Below are positions 1-8,239 of a stretch of DNA of 64,000 nucleotides, piece by piece. The DNA is from Mycobacterium lehmannii (lineage in GTDB: Bacteria > Actinomycetota > Actinomycetes > Mycobacteriales > Mycobacteriaceae), in NCBI RefSeq assembly GCF_002245535.1, contig NZ_NKCN01000003.1, positions 310,001 through 374,000 on the forward strand, written 5' to 3'. The number at the start of each line of letters is the position of its first letter. The stretch's first letter is position 1. Position numbers and translations under genes: made by a program. Below the pieces are notes generated by a model. That model saw only the letters and a program-made list of their open reading frames with translations. It was not told the origin of the DNA and searched no databases.

Positions 1-484
1 TGGTCAGTGCCGCGTCGCTGAGTTCCGGGTCGATGTGGGCTACGGCGTCCGGTGGCACGACGACGGGGAAGTGCCGGACATAGGCGTCCAGCGCGGTGTA
101 GAGGATGCATTGCTCGGTGACCTGACCGGTGAGGATGACCCGCTCGGGTTTCAACTGCCCCAGCAGGTATGCCAGCGCCGTGGCGTAGAAGGCGCTGTGA
201 CGCACCTTCGTCATCAGGCGGCAGCCCTTCTGCGGGACGATCGGCTCGACCAGGTCGGGGCGTTCGCCCTGCAGCGCCGACTGCACGATGTCGCTGAACT
301 CGGCGGTGAAATCGCCGTAGTTGTCGTTGACGTAGATGAGGTCGACATCGTCGCGGTCACGGGCCTCGGCGACGAGCGCCGCAAGGGGATCGATGATCTC
401 GGCGACGTGGGGGATCAGCTTCTCGGCGTCGGGATGGCGGTAGGTGTTCATCATGTCGATGACCAGCACTGCGGTGTCACTCAT
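1..484 (-). CDS. Cysteine hydrolase, isochorismatase/nicotinamidase family (3' end cut by window)
   Basis: The visible 161 residues form the isochorismatase-like fold: a beta strand ending in Asp10 (VLVIDMMNTY), Lys93 in a QKG...TKVRHSAFY stretch, and the nucleophile Cys126 in GQVTEQCILYTALDA. These are the Asp-Lys-Cys triad of the family. Members hydrolyse amides or isochorismate; the substrate cannot be read here, although the divergent NAD synthetase makes a nicotinamidase-like role tempting. The protein runs off the left edge, so the C-terminus is unseen. An in-frame ATG four codons upstream (at 496) is an equally possible start. The promoter must lie in the 43 bases shared with nadE. Confidence 0.82.
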   Translation of the reverse strand, partial: MSDTAVLVIDMMNTYRHPDAEKLIPHVAEIIDPLAALVAEARDRDDVDLIYVNDNYGDFTAEFSDIVQSALQGERPDLVEPIVPQKGCRLMTKVRHSAFYATALAYLLGQLKPERVILTGQVTEQCILYTALDAYVRHFPVVVPPDAVAHIDPELSDAALT

Positions 485-527
485 GGGGACTTGCATACCC
501 CGTTCCGTTTTCGGGCAACAATGAGGC

Positions 528-2582
528 ATGGATTTCTACTCGGCGTACCGGCACGGCTTCGTCCGCGTCGCCGCATGCACGCACCACACGACGCTCGCCG
601 ATCCGCGGGCCAATGCCGAGTCGGTGCTGCGGATGGCGCGCGCCTGCCACGACGACAACGTCGCGCTCGCGGTCTTTCCGGAGCTGACGCTGTCGGGATA
701 TTCCATCGAGGACATCGTGATGCAGGACGCGCTGCTGGATGCGGTCGAGGACGCGGTGCTCGACATCGTCGTCGCCTCCGCCGACCTGATGCCCGTCCTC
801 GTGATCGGAGCTCCGCTGCGCTATCGGCACAGGATCTACAACACGGCCATCGTGATCCACCGCGGCCGCGTGCTCGGCGTCGCGCCCAAGTCCTACCTGC
901 CGACGTATCGGGAGTTCTACGAGCGCAGGCAGATGGCACCCGGCGACGACGTGCGCGGCGCGATCCGAATGGGCCGCGGAGGTGAGTGGGCCGACGTGCC
1001 GTTCGGGCCCGACTTGTTGTTCACCGCGACCGACGTCCCCGGGTTCGTATTGCACGTCGAGATCTGCGAGGACATGTTCGTGCCGATCCCGCCGAGCGCG
1101 TCGGCGGCACTGGCCGGCGCGACGGTGCTGGCGAACCTGTCCGGAAGCCCGATAACGATCGGACGCTCCGAAGACCGCTGCCTGCTGGCCCGCTCGGCGT
1201 CGGCGCGCTGCCTGGCCGCCTATGTGTACGCCGCGGCGGGCGAGGGCGAGTCGACAACCGACCTGGCCTGGGACGGGCAGACGATGATCTGGGAGAACGG
1301 CGAATGCCTCGCGCAATCCGAGCGCTTCCCAAAGGGTGAACGCCGATCCGTCGCCGACGTCGATCTGGAGTTGCTGCGATCCGAACGCATCCGGATGGGC
1401 ACCTTCGACGACAACCGCAGACACCACGCGGCATCGACGGACACCTACCGGCGGGTGGAGTTCCAGCTCGATCCGCCGACCGGCGACGTCGGATTGCTTC
1501 GCCACATCGAGCGTTTCCCGTTCGTGCCGTCGGATCCCGAACGGCTGGAACAGGATTGCTACGAGGCCTACAGCATCCAGGTGGCCGGGCTTGAACAGCG
1601 CCTGCGCGCGCTGAACTTCCCCAAGATCGTGCTCGGGGTGTCCGGAGGTCTGGACTCGACGCACGCCTTGATCGTCGCCGCCCGGGCGATGGATCGCGAA
1701 CAGCGCCCCCGCAGCGACATTCTCGCGTTCACCATGCCCGGATTCGCGACTGGCGAGCGCACCAAGGGCAACGCCGAGCGGTTGGCCGAGGCGCTGGGGG
1801 TGACGTTCACCGAACTCGACATCAGCTCCACAGCGGAGTTGATGCTGACCAACATCGACCACCCGTTCGGCCGCGGGGAGAAGGTCTACGACGTCACGTT
1901 CGAGAACGTGCAGGCCGGGCTGCGCACCGATTACCTGTTCCGCCTTGCCAACCAGCGCGGAGGCATCGTGTTGGGCACCGGCGACCTGTCGGAACTCGCG
2001 CTGGGGTGGTCGACGTACGGCGTGGGCGACCAGATGTCGCACTACAACGTCAACGGCGGTGTTCCGAAGACGTTGATCCAGCACCTGATTCGCTGGGTGA
2101 TCTCCTCCAAGGAGTTCGACGACAGGGTCAACGAGGTGTTGCAGTCGGTGCTCGACACCGAGATCTCGCCCGAGCTGGTGCCCGCGGGTGAGGACGAGGA
2201 GATCCAGAGCAGCGAGTCCAAGGTCGGACCATATGTACTGCAGGACTTTTCGCTGTTCCAGGTGCTGCGCTTCGGGTTCCGGCCCTCAAAGGTGGCGTTT
2301 CTGGCCTGGCACGCATGGAGCGATCCGCAGCGCGGCGAGTGGCCGACCGGATACCCCGAGTCGAAGCGACCGTCGTACTCGCTCAAGGAGATCCGGCACT
2401 GGCTGCAGGTGTTCGCCCAGCGCTACTACTCGTTCGCCCAGTTCAAGCGGTCGGCCGTGCCGAATGGGCCCAAGGTGTCACACGGCGGATCGCTCTCGCC
2501 GCGGGGCGACTGGCGGGCGCCGTCGGACATGCCCGCACGCACCTGGCTCGACGAGATCGAGCGCGAAATCCCTGAGGAATGA
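528..2582 (+). CDS. nadE: Glutamine-dependent NAD(+) synthetase
   Basis: This is the last step of NAD synthesis: the amidation of deamido-NAD with ammonia tunnelled from glutamine. The 684 residues are close to the roughly 680 of the mycobacterial enzyme. The N-terminal nitrilase-type glutaminase domain shows the triad Glu52 (FPELTLSGYS), Lys121 (APKSYLPTYREF) and Cys180 (HVEICEDMF). The C-terminal synthetase domain carries the ATP pyrophosphatase loop GVSGGLDST near residue 371. The start is the ATG just after an AACAAT -10-like hexamer (517-522) only five bases away, so the mRNA may be nearly leaderless. The gene is divergent from the amidase and ends 18 bases before the convergent methyltransferase. 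Confidence 0.97.
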   Translation: MDFYSAYRHGFVRVAACTHHTTLADPRANAESVLRMARACHDDNVALAVFPELTLSGYSIEDIVMQDALLDAVEDAVLDIVVASADLMPVLVIGAPLRYRHRIYNTAIVIHRGRVLGVAPKSYLPTYREFYERRQMAPGDDVRGAIRMGRGGEWADVPFGPDLLFTATDVPGFVLHVEICEDMFVPIPPSASAALAGATVLANLSGSPITIGRSEDRCLLARSASARCLAAYVYAAAGEGESTTDLAWDGQTMIWENGECLAQSERFPKGERRSVADVDLELLRSERIRMGTFDDNRRHHAASTDTYRRVEFQLDPPTGDVGLLRHIERFPFVPSDPERLEQDCYEAYSIQVAGLEQRLRALNFPKIVLGVSGGLDSTHALIVAARAMDREQRPRSDILAFTMPGFATGERTKGNAERLAEALGVTFTELDISSTAELMLTNIDHPFGRGEKVYDVTFENVQAGLRTDYLFRLANQRGGIVLGTGDLSELALGWSTYGVGDQMSHYNVNGGVPKTLIQHLIRWVISSKEFDDRVNEVLQSVLDTEISPELVPAGEDEEIQSSESKVGPYVLQDFSLFQVLRFGFRPSKVAFLAWHAWSDPQRGEWPTGYPESKRPSYSLKEIRHWLQVFAQRYYSFAQFKRSAVPNGPKVSHGGSLSPRGDWRAPSDMPARTWLDEIEREIPEE

Positions 2583-2600
2583 CGGCGATTTCGTCGCGTG

Positions 2601-3203
2601 CTACCGGTGTCCCACGCCGGGAAGGAATCGACCGACGGTTGCAAGGTAGTCGCGGTAGTCGTCGCCGTGCACGGTGAGTAGGTACGGTTCTTCGACGACA
2701 CGGACCTGTGTCTGGATCGTCGTGACCAGCAGTACGAACCCGATCACCGCGACGGGATTCGGTGTGATCAGGGCGATTCCGAAGCCGAACACCATCATCG
2801 CGGTGAAGATCGGATTGCGCACCCATCCGAACACGCCGCGGCGCACCAACGTCGTCTTCTCACTGGCGTCGACCCCGATGCGCCACGAGTCGCCCATGTC
2901 GACCTGTGCGTAAAGCGTTGCGGCGATGCCCGCCACCGCGATCGCGATGCCGGCGATGTTCACCCAGGTCCGATCCAGCGGCGCCAGCGGAGCGACGATG
3001 CCGACCAGTTGCAGGATCGGCGCGAACACCGCGGCACCCATCGAGACGACGAACCCCACGCCGGCGAACCACTCGAGTGACAACGGCCGGCCGCTGATAC
3101 CACGAAAACCCGTCGACCCGGTGCGGCGTTTCTGTTGCCAACTGCGCCAACCGAATCCGAGCATGGCGAACACCACGAACAAGACGATGGCGACGATCGG
3201 CAT
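2601..3203 (-). CDS. Isoprenylcysteine carboxyl methyltransferase-family membrane protein
   Basis: A 200-residue integral membrane protein with an N-terminal helix, three further hydrophobic segments and the ICMT-type C-terminus: RNPIFTAMM followed by VEEPYLLTVHGDDYRDY, which binds S-adenosylmethionine in this family. Mycobacteria lack prenylated CaaX proteins, so the substrate is unknown. The start is the ATG after an AGGAG ribosome-binding site. It lies 20 bases downstream of the CDF exporter and is probably the last gene of the cmtR-CDF-ICMT transcript, suggesting a link to metal stress that is inference only. Confidence 0.8.
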   Translation of the reverse strand: MPIVAIVLFVVFAMLGFGWRSWQQKRRTGSTGFRGISGRPLSLEWFAGVGFVVSMGAAVFAPILQLVGIVAPLAPLDRTWVNIAGIAIAVAGIAATLYAQVDMGDSWRIGVDASEKTTLVRRGVFGWVRNPIFTAMMVFGFGIALITPNPVAVIGFVLLVTTIQTQVRVVEEPYLLTVHGDDYRDYLATVGRFLPGVGHR

Positions 3204-3223
3204 GCTCACTCCTTTCTCGACGC

Positions 3224-3835
3224 TCACCCGCAGCAAGGGTCCCCGCGCCAGGCCTCGACCCCTTCGCGGACCGCGATCACCGCGATCCCGAGCGCGGCGA
3301 CCGGGTCGGCCCACGACCAGCCGAACAGGCCGTTGAGAACCAAGCCCGCCAGCACGATCGCCGACAGGTAGGCGCACAGCAGTGTCTGTTTGGAGTCGGC
3401 GACCGCAGACGTCGACCCGAATTCGCGACCGGCCCGCCGTTGCGCCAACGACAGCACCGGCATGATCATCAGGCTCAGTGCGGCCAGCACGATGCCGACG
3501 ACCGACGGTGCGGCCTCACCTCGGCCGGTCAGCGTCAGCACCGCGTCGGCGGCGACGTACGCGGCGAGTGCGAAGAACGAGAACGCGATGAATCGCAGCG
3601 CGGCCTTTTCCCGCGTTTCGGGATCGCGTGCGGAGAACTGCCATGCGACGGCTGCTGCGGAGGACACCTCGACGACCGAATCCAGGCCGAAACCCACCAG
3701 CGCCGACGACGACACCCGGGCGCCCTCGGCCAGCGCGATGATCGCCTCGATGACGTTGTAGGTGATCGTGGCCGCCACGAGCCAGCGGATCCGGCGCGCC
3801 AGGACCGTGCGTCGGGTGTCGCTCGGGGTGGCCAT
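3224..3835 (-). CDS. Cation-efflux (CDF-type) transporter, short form
   Basis: 203 residues with about six membrane segments. The GFGLDSVVEVSSAAAVAW segment resembles the metal-site helix of cation diffusion facilitators, and the ADPVAALGIAVIAV segment matches CDF TM5. The usual cytoplasmic C-terminal domain (about 80 residues) is missing; the chain instead ends in Cys-Cys-Gly, a possible soft-metal ligand. Its start overlaps the stop of the upstream ArsR-family sensor, so the two are translationally coupled. Expected role: export of a divalent or thiophilic metal from the cytoplasm, controlled by that sensor. Confidence 0.8.
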   Translation of the reverse strand: MATPSDTRRTVLARRIRWLVAATITYNVIEAIIALAEGARVSSSALVGFGLDSVVEVSSAAAVAWQFSARDPETREKAALRFIAFSFFALAAYVAADAVLTLTGRGEAAPSVVGIVLAALSLMIMPVLSLAQRRAGREFGSTSAVADSKQTLLCAYLSAIVLAGLVLNGLFGWSWADPVAALGIAVIAVREGVEAWRGDPCCG

Positions 3836-4164
3836 CAGCAGCAGGCGTCGTCGGCGGCGGCTGGGCAGCAGGCCGGATCGACCTCGAGCACCAGACCGAC
3901 CAGGTCGTCGAGCGCGTGTGCGATGCGCTCATCGGAGAGTTCGTAGCGGTTGCGCCGGCCCTCGGGCTGCGCGGTCACCAGACCGCAGCCCCGCAGACAC
4001 GCCAGGTGGTTGGACAGGATCTGGCGGGAGACGCCGATCTTGTCGGCAAGTTCCGACGGATATCCGGGTCCGTCGCGCAGGATCAACAGGATCTCGGCGC
4101 GGGTCGGATCCGACAGAGCGCAACCGAACCGCGACAGCGCATCGCTGCGAGTGACCGTCTGCAT
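3835..4164 (-). CDS. cmtR: ArsR/SmtB-family metal-sensing repressor, CmtR-like
   Basis: A 109-residue winged-helix repressor. The recognition region SNHLACLRGCGLV contains Cys56 and Cys60, matching the two alpha-4 cysteines of M. tuberculosis CmtR, which sense Cd(II)/Pb(II) together with a C-terminal cysteine. Here the tail has Cys99-Cys100 and Cys108-Cys109, so four possible tail ligands. Binding of metal is expected to release it from its own promoter and derepress the coupled exporter. The promoter lies in the 94 bases before the ATG, where an A+T-rich stretch (about 4165-4198) is the probable operator. The family call is firm; the metal is inference. Confidence 0.85.
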   Translation of the reverse strand: MQTVTRSDALSRFGCALSDPTRAEILLILRDGPGYPSELADKIGVSRQILSNHLACLRGCGLVTAQPEGRRNRYELSDERIAHALDDLVGLVLEVDPACCPAAADDACC

Positions 4165-4201
4165 GACGCAGACAGTACATCATTAGCTGAACTATTTCCT
4201 T

Positions 4202-4254
4202 GCGATTTCGGTGTAGTTGGTTGCGGTCAGCGCCACCAACTACACCCAAATCGC
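4202..4254. repeat. Long inverted repeat between the crotonase gene and cmtR
   Basis: Two 20-base arms (4202-4221 and 4235-4254) are complementary at 19 positions around a 13-base loop. The left arm reads GCGATTTCGGTGTAGTTGGT. It sits just after the crotonase stop, so it can act as a terminator, and just before the cmtR promoter. The stem is longer than a usual terminator, so a dispersed palindromic repeat is possible. Confidence 0.8.
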
Positions 4255-4258
4255 GGCC

Positions 4259-5098
4259 CTAGAGGCGGCCGTCGATGCGCAGGTCCGGGTGCACCCAGTT
4301 CGGCGACCGTCGCTCCTTGAAGGCCATGAAGCCCTCGATGGACTCGGGCGCGCCGCCCAGGCTGGCCTGCATACCGATGCGGTCGTAGAGGCCGATGTAG
4401 TTGTCCAGGCTGGACTTGACGACGGTTCGAGCCGCGGGCGCAGTCCGACAGCACTGGGCAAGGACCTCGCGAGCGGCCTCCGCCAGCTCGTCATGTGGCA
4501 CCACGCGCGCCACCATGCCCCAGTCGTGTGCCTCGGCGGCGGTCAACGTGCGCCCGGTGAACATCAGGTCGCGGGTGCGCACCGGCCCGATGAGCCGGGC
4601 CAACATGTGGCTGTAGTACGTGTCGGCGATCCCGCGGTACAGCTCGGGCACCCGGAACGTAGCTCGCTCGCTGACCACGGCGATGTCGGCGCACAGCGCG
4701 ATCTGCAGCCCACCGCCCTGGCACAACCCGTTCACCGCCGCGACGACGGGTTTGGCGGACTGACGCAGCGTGTCGAACGGCAACGCGTCCATCCCCAGCG
4801 CAGGCCCGAACGTCATCCAATTGTCGGCACCGCCCCCACCCATGTCCCCGCCGGGTGCGAAGACGTCGCCGGTACCCGTGATCAGCAGTCCGGCGAGATC
4901 AGGGTCGCTCTCGACATGCTTGACCGCGTACTTGATGCCGAAGTACATCGCGGGGGTCATCGCGTTGCGGGCCTCCGGCCGGTCGAGCCGGCACACCCCG
5001 AACGCGCCCTCGCGGGTGAACTTCAGGAACGGGGTGCCGAGCCAGTCGCCGTCGGGCGGCCGCGGGGCGTCGGTGGTGCTCGGCTGGGTGGTCGTCAT
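4259..5098 (-). CDS. Enoyl-CoA hydratase/isomerase family protein
   Basis: A crotonase-fold enzyme of 279 residues. The CoA-binding and oxyanion-hole segments are visible (RPEARNAMTPAM and NGLCQGGGLQIALCADIAV), followed by the C-terminal helices. The exact reaction is not evident: the catalytic Glu positions of classical hydratases are not clearly conserved (a glycine-rich APGGDMGGGGADN insert follows the first oxyanion residue). It is translationally coupled by an ATGA overlap to the upstream ribokinase-like gene, an unusual partner for fatty-acid degradation. It could be a hydratase, isomerase or dechlorinase-type member. Confidence 0.85.
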   Translation of the reverse strand: MTTTQPSTTDAPRPPDGDWLGTPFLKFTREGAFGVCRLDRPEARNAMTPAMYFGIKYAVKHVESDPDLAGLLITGTGDVFAPGGDMGGGGADNWMTFGPALGMDALPFDTLRQSAKPVVAAVNGLCQGGGLQIALCADIAVVSERATFRVPELYRGIADTYYSHMLARLIGPVRTRDLMFTGRTLTAAEAHDWGMVARVVPHDELAEAAREVLAQCCRTAPAARTVVKSSLDNYIGLYDRIGMQASLGGAPESIEGFMAFKERRSPNWVHPDLRIDGRL

Positions 5099-5985
5099 AG
5101 CTGCCTTTCTGTTGCTCTGTTGGACACAGCGTCGTCGATGGCTTCGGCATAGGGCGCGCAGTCACCCGCTCCCGGTACGAGCGTCGACAGGGCCGCCGCG
5201 GCGCAGGCGCGGCGCAGGGCGACTTCGTGGCCGTCGAGCCAGTGCGCGGCGAGCACACCGGCGAACACGTCACCCGCGCCGGTGGTGTCGACCGCGCGCA
5301 CCGCGGGGGAAGGCACGCTGAAGCGTTCGCCGTCACCGAGGTAGCTCGCCCCGCGCGCCCCGCGGGTGATCACGAGGTGGGGGACCGGCCAGTGCCACGC
5401 GCCCGCCTCGGTTTCGTTGACCACGACCACCTCGGCCAGCTCGGACAAGGCGAGCAGATCGTGCGGTCGGGCCCCGGCCGGCGAGGCGTTGACGATGACG
5501 GCCGCGCCTGCGGAGGACGCCACCTGCGCGGCGGCGATCGCGGTCGCGATCGGGATCTCCAGCTGCAGCAGCACCACGTCGCTGTCGGAGATGACGGCGC
5601 GGACCTCGGCGGAGTCCACGCTCAGCGCTCCGTTGGCGCCCGGCGCGACCACGATCGTGTTCTCCGCCGACGAGTCCACGGTGATCACGGCCGACCCGCT
5701 CGGTCCCGCAACGGTGACGACGCCGTCGAGTGCGACGCCGTTGGCGTCCAGGTGGTGGCGCAACATCTCGGCCGACCCGTCGTCTCCGAGCGCGGCGACC
5801 AGTCGCACGCTCGCGCCTGCCCTGGCCGCGGCGACGGCCTGGTTGCCGCCCTTGCCGCCCGGGGCCATCGACAGACCCGACGCCAGCACGGTCTGGCCCG
5901 GGCGGGGCAGGGTGCGCACGGTGAAAGTCAGATCAGCGTTGACACTGCCGACCACGCATACCCGGCTGCAGTCCCGCGGCGCCAT
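5095..5985 (-). CDS. rbsK: PfkB-family carbohydrate kinase, ribokinase-like
   Basis: 296 residues with both PfkB signatures: the N-terminal sugar-binding motif GGKGGNQAVAAARAG and the C-terminal DTTGAGDVFAGVLAAHWL with the anion hole and catalytic aspartate. Predicted to phosphorylate ribose or a related sugar at the C5 hydroxyl using ATP. The start ATG follows a GGGAG ribosome-binding site; upstream in-frame codons are arginine-rich and look non-coding. It is first gene of a two-gene transcript with the crotonase. Substrate specificity is not provable from sequence alone. Confidence 0.87.
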   Translation of the reverse strand: MAPRDCSRVCVVGSVNADLTFTVRTLPRPGQTVLASGLSMAPGGKGGNQAVAAARAGASVRLVAALGDDGSAEMLRHHLDANGVALDGVVTVAGPSGSAVITVDSSAENTIVVAPGANGALSVDSAEVRAVISDSDVVLLQLEIPIATAIAAAQVASSAGAAVIVNASPAGARPHDLLALSELAEVVVVNETEAGAWHWPVPHLVITRGARGASYLGDGERFSVPSPAVRAVDTTGAGDVFAGVLAAHWLDGHEVALRRACAAAALSTLVPGAGDCAPYAEAIDDAVSNRATERQL

Positions 5986-6047
5986 GGCTCCCAACGCTAA
6001 TGCAGGGGCCCCGCCTGACACGTGTCGAACGTCCGAACCTCGTTCGA

Positions 6048-6053
6048 TACCCT
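6048..6053 (+). promoter_or_regulatory. -10 hexamer for leaderless proA transcript
   Basis: TACCCT matches the mycobacterial TANNNT -10 element and ends six bases before the proA ATG. This spacing puts the transcription start at or next to the first codon. Confidence 0.6.
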
Positions 6054-6059
6054 GGATAA

Positions 6060-7316
6060 ATGAGTGTGGAGGCACCCGTCGGCGCTGTCGGCGCCGATCT
6101 GCGCCAGCAGGTGCACGACGCCGCCCGCCGGGGCCGCCTGGCGGCGCGCGCGCTGGCCACCCTGAGTTCGGAAACCAAGAACCGTGCGTTGAACACCGCC
6201 GCCGACCACGTGCTGATGTCGGCGGGCCAGATTCTCGAGGCCAACGAGCGCGATCTCGACGTCGCCCGTGCCGCAGGCACGCCCGAGGCGATGCTCGATC
6301 GGCTCGCATTGAACCCGAAACGGATCGACGGCATCGCCGACGGGTTGCGTCAGGTGTCTCGGTTGCCCGATCCGCTCGGCGAGGTGTTGCAGGGCCGCAC
6401 CCTGCCCAACGGCTTGCAGCTGCGCCAGGTGCGCGTACCGCTCGGCGTCGTGGGAATCGTCTATGAAGGACGGCCCAACGTGACGGTCGACGCGTTCGGG
6501 TTGACACTCAAATCCGGCAACGCGGTGCTGCTTCGCGGTAGCTCCTCGGCGGCCAACTCCAACGCCGCACTGGTCAACGCGCTGCGGGCCGCACTGGCCA
6601 CCGAACTGCTCGAGGTGGACGCCGTGCAGTTGCTGCCCAGCGCCGACCGCGCCAGCGTGACGCATCTGATCCAGGCCCGCGGGCTCGTCGACGTCGTCAT
6701 CCCCCGCGGCGGTGCGGGTCTCATTGACGCCGTCGTCCGTGACGCGACCGTGCCGACGATCGAGACTGGTGTCGGCAATTGCCATGTGTACGTGCATAAA
6801 TCGGCCGACCTAGACGTCGCCGAACGAATCCTGCTCAACGCCAAGACCCGTCGACCCAGCGTCTGCAACGCGGCCGAGTCGGTTCTGATCGACGCCGCCA
6901 TCGTCGACCGTGCGTTGCCGCGGCTGACCGAGGCGCTGCGACACGCCGGTGTGACGGTGCACGACGACCCGTCAGACGACGAGTTGCGCGCCGAGTTCTT
7001 GTCGATGGACATCGCGGTGGCGGTGGTCGACGGTGTCGACGCCGCGATCGCCCATATCAACGAATACGGCACCGGACACACCGAAGCCATCGTCGCCACC
7101 GATCTTGCTGCCGCGCAACGCTTCACCGAACGCGTCGATGCCGCCGCGGTGATGGTGAACGCATCGACGGCGTTCACCGACGGCGAGCAGTTCGGGTTCG
7201 GCGCCGAGATCGGCATCTCCACCCAGAAGCTGCACGCCCGCGGACCCATGGGTCTGCCCGAACTGACCTCGACCAAATGGATTGTGTGGGGCGACGGTCA
7301 CACTCGCCCCGCCTGA
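6060..7316 (+). CDS. proA: Gamma-glutamyl phosphate reductase
   Basis: The second step of proline synthesis: NADPH-dependent reduction of gamma-glutamyl phosphate to glutamate semialdehyde in the cytoplasm. The 418 residues have the family's usual length and the ALDH-like fold. The catalytic cysteine is Cys269 in [30 protein letters not shown] and [14 protein letters not shown] are typical conserved blocks. No proB is adjacent. The start ATG has no ribosome-binding site but lies six bases after a -10 box, consistent with leaderless translation. It is divergent from the ribokinase gene. Confidence 0.97.
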   Translation: MSVEAPVGAVGADLRQQVHDAARRGRLAARALATLSSETKNRALNTAADHVLMSAGQILEANERDLDVARAAGTPEAMLDRLALNPKRIDGIADGLRQVSRLPDPLGEVLQGRTLPNGLQLRQVRVPLGVVGIVYEGRPNVTVDAFGLTLKSGNAVLLRGSSSAANSNAALVNALRAALATELLEVDAVQLLPSADRASVTHLIQARGLVDVVIPRGGAGLIDAVVRDATVPTIETGVGNCHVYVHKSADLDVAERILLNAKTRRPSVCNAAESVLIDAAIVDRALPRLTEALRHAGVTVHDDPSDDELRAEFLSMDIAVAVVDGVDAAIAHINEYGTGHTEAIVATDLAAAQRFTERVDAAAVMVNASTAFTDGEQFGFGAEIGISTQKLHARGPMGLPELTSTKWIVWGDGHTRPA

Positions 7317-7327
7317 ACAGGAGAACG

Positions 7328-7366
7328 ATGAGCGCTTGCGCGAAGAGAATCGAACCCCGCCCGTGA
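7328..7366 (+). CDS. 12-codon ORF coupled to the MoxR start
   Basis: The peptide would read MSACAKRIEPRP. Its ATG is five bases after a clear AGGAG site (7319-7323), whereas the MoxR GTG downstream has no good site of its own. Its TGA overlaps that GTG as GTGA. Ribosomes could load here and re-initiate at the moxR start. No protein function is suggested; it may be a translational loading leader. Confidence 0.45.
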   Translation: MSACAKRIEPRP

Positions 7367-8238
7367 GCGTCCCCGCGCGCCCAGCGCCGCTCTTCGCTGA
7401 CATCGAAGATGTCGGCAGGCGGCTCGCCGAAACCGGCTATCTTCCCGACACCGCAACCGCCACAGCGGTTTTCCTGGCCGATCGGTTGGGCAAGCCATTG
7501 TTGGTGGAAGGGCCCGCCGGGGTCGGCAAGACCGAGCTGGCCCGCGCCGTCGCACAGTCGACGGGATCAGGTCTGGTGCGGCTGCAGTGCTACGAGGGCG
7601 TCGACGAGGCCCGCGCCCTCTACGAGTGGAACCACGCCAAGCAGATTTTGCGGATCCAGGCGGGGTCCGGCGACTGGGACGCCACGCGCGACGACGTGTT
7701 CAGCGAGGAGTTCCTGCTCTCGCGTCCGCTTCTGACCGCGATCCGGCGCACCGAGCCGACGGTGCTGCTGATCGACGAAACCGACAAGGCCGACATCGAG
7801 ATCGAAGGCCTGCTGCTGGAGGTGCTCTCGGACTTCGCTGTGACCGTGCCGGAGTTGGGCACCATCACCGCCGAGCGGCGGCCGTTCGTCGTGCTGACCT
7901 CCAACGCCACGCGGGAGCTGTCCGAGGCGCTCAAACGTCGCTGCCTGTTCCTGCACATCGACTTCCCCGATCCCGACCTGGAACGCCGGATCCTGCTGTC
8001 GCGGGTGCCCGAGTTGCCCGAGCGGATCGCCGACGAACTGGTCAAGATCATCGGTGTGCTGCGGGGGATGCAGCTCAAGAAGCTTCCGTCGGTGGCCGAG
8101 ACGATCGACTGGGCCCGCACGATCTTGGCCCTGGGCCTGGACACCATCGACGATGCGACGATCGCGGCCACCCTCGGGGTGGTGCTCAAACATCAGTCGG
8201 ATCAGATCAAGGCGTCCGGCGAGCTGAGGCTCAACTGA
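7363..8238 (+). CDS. MoxR-type AAA+ ATPase
   Basis: A 291-residue single AAA+ domain. Walker A GPAGVGKT is at about residues 50-57, Walker B VLLIDETDKAD near 133, sensor 1 is LTSNATRE, and an arginine-finger region ALKRRCLFLHIDFP follows. MoxR proteins act as chaperones that insert metal cofactors or activate partner complexes with a VWA protein. The next gene, one base downstream, is such a VWA protein. The GTG start was chosen because homology begins there (PLFADIEDVGRRL); an upstream in-frame start at 7282 would overlap proA. It probably depends on translation of the short ORF that overlaps it. Confidence 0.9.
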   Translation: MSVPARPAPLFADIEDVGRRLAETGYLPDTATATAVFLADRLGKPLLVEGPAGVGKTELARAVAQSTGSGLVRLQCYEGVDEARALYEWNHAKQILRIQAGSGDWDATRDDVFSEEFLLSRPLLTAIRRTEPTVLLIDETDKADIEIEGLLLEVLSDFAVTVPELGTITAERRPFVVLTSNATRELSEALKRRCLFLHIDFPDPDLERRILLSRVPELPERIADELVKIIGVLRGMQLKKLPSVAETIDWARTILALGLDTIDDATIAATLGVVLKHQSDQIKASGELRLN

Positions 8239-8239
8239 C

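Noticed and set aside
477..2084. A 535-codon open frame on the complement through nadE.
   Set aside because: It is the mirror of nadE codon bias in high-GC DNA, with no recognisable domain; nadE has all its catalytic residues.
6025..6047. TCGAAC and GTTCGA upstream of proA, resembling a LexA (SOS) box.
   Set aside because: The mycobacterial SOS box has a four-base spacer; here it is eleven. proA is not a known SOS gene.
5986..6507. An N-terminal extension of the ribokinase across proA.
   Set aside because: The added residues are arginine/proline-rich and antisense to proA; the ATG at 5985 has a ribosome-binding site and the family start.
7328..7366. The MoxR leader ORF as a cysteine-sensing attenuator.
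   Set aside because: It has a single Cys codon and no downstream hairpin over the start, so only coupling is proposed.
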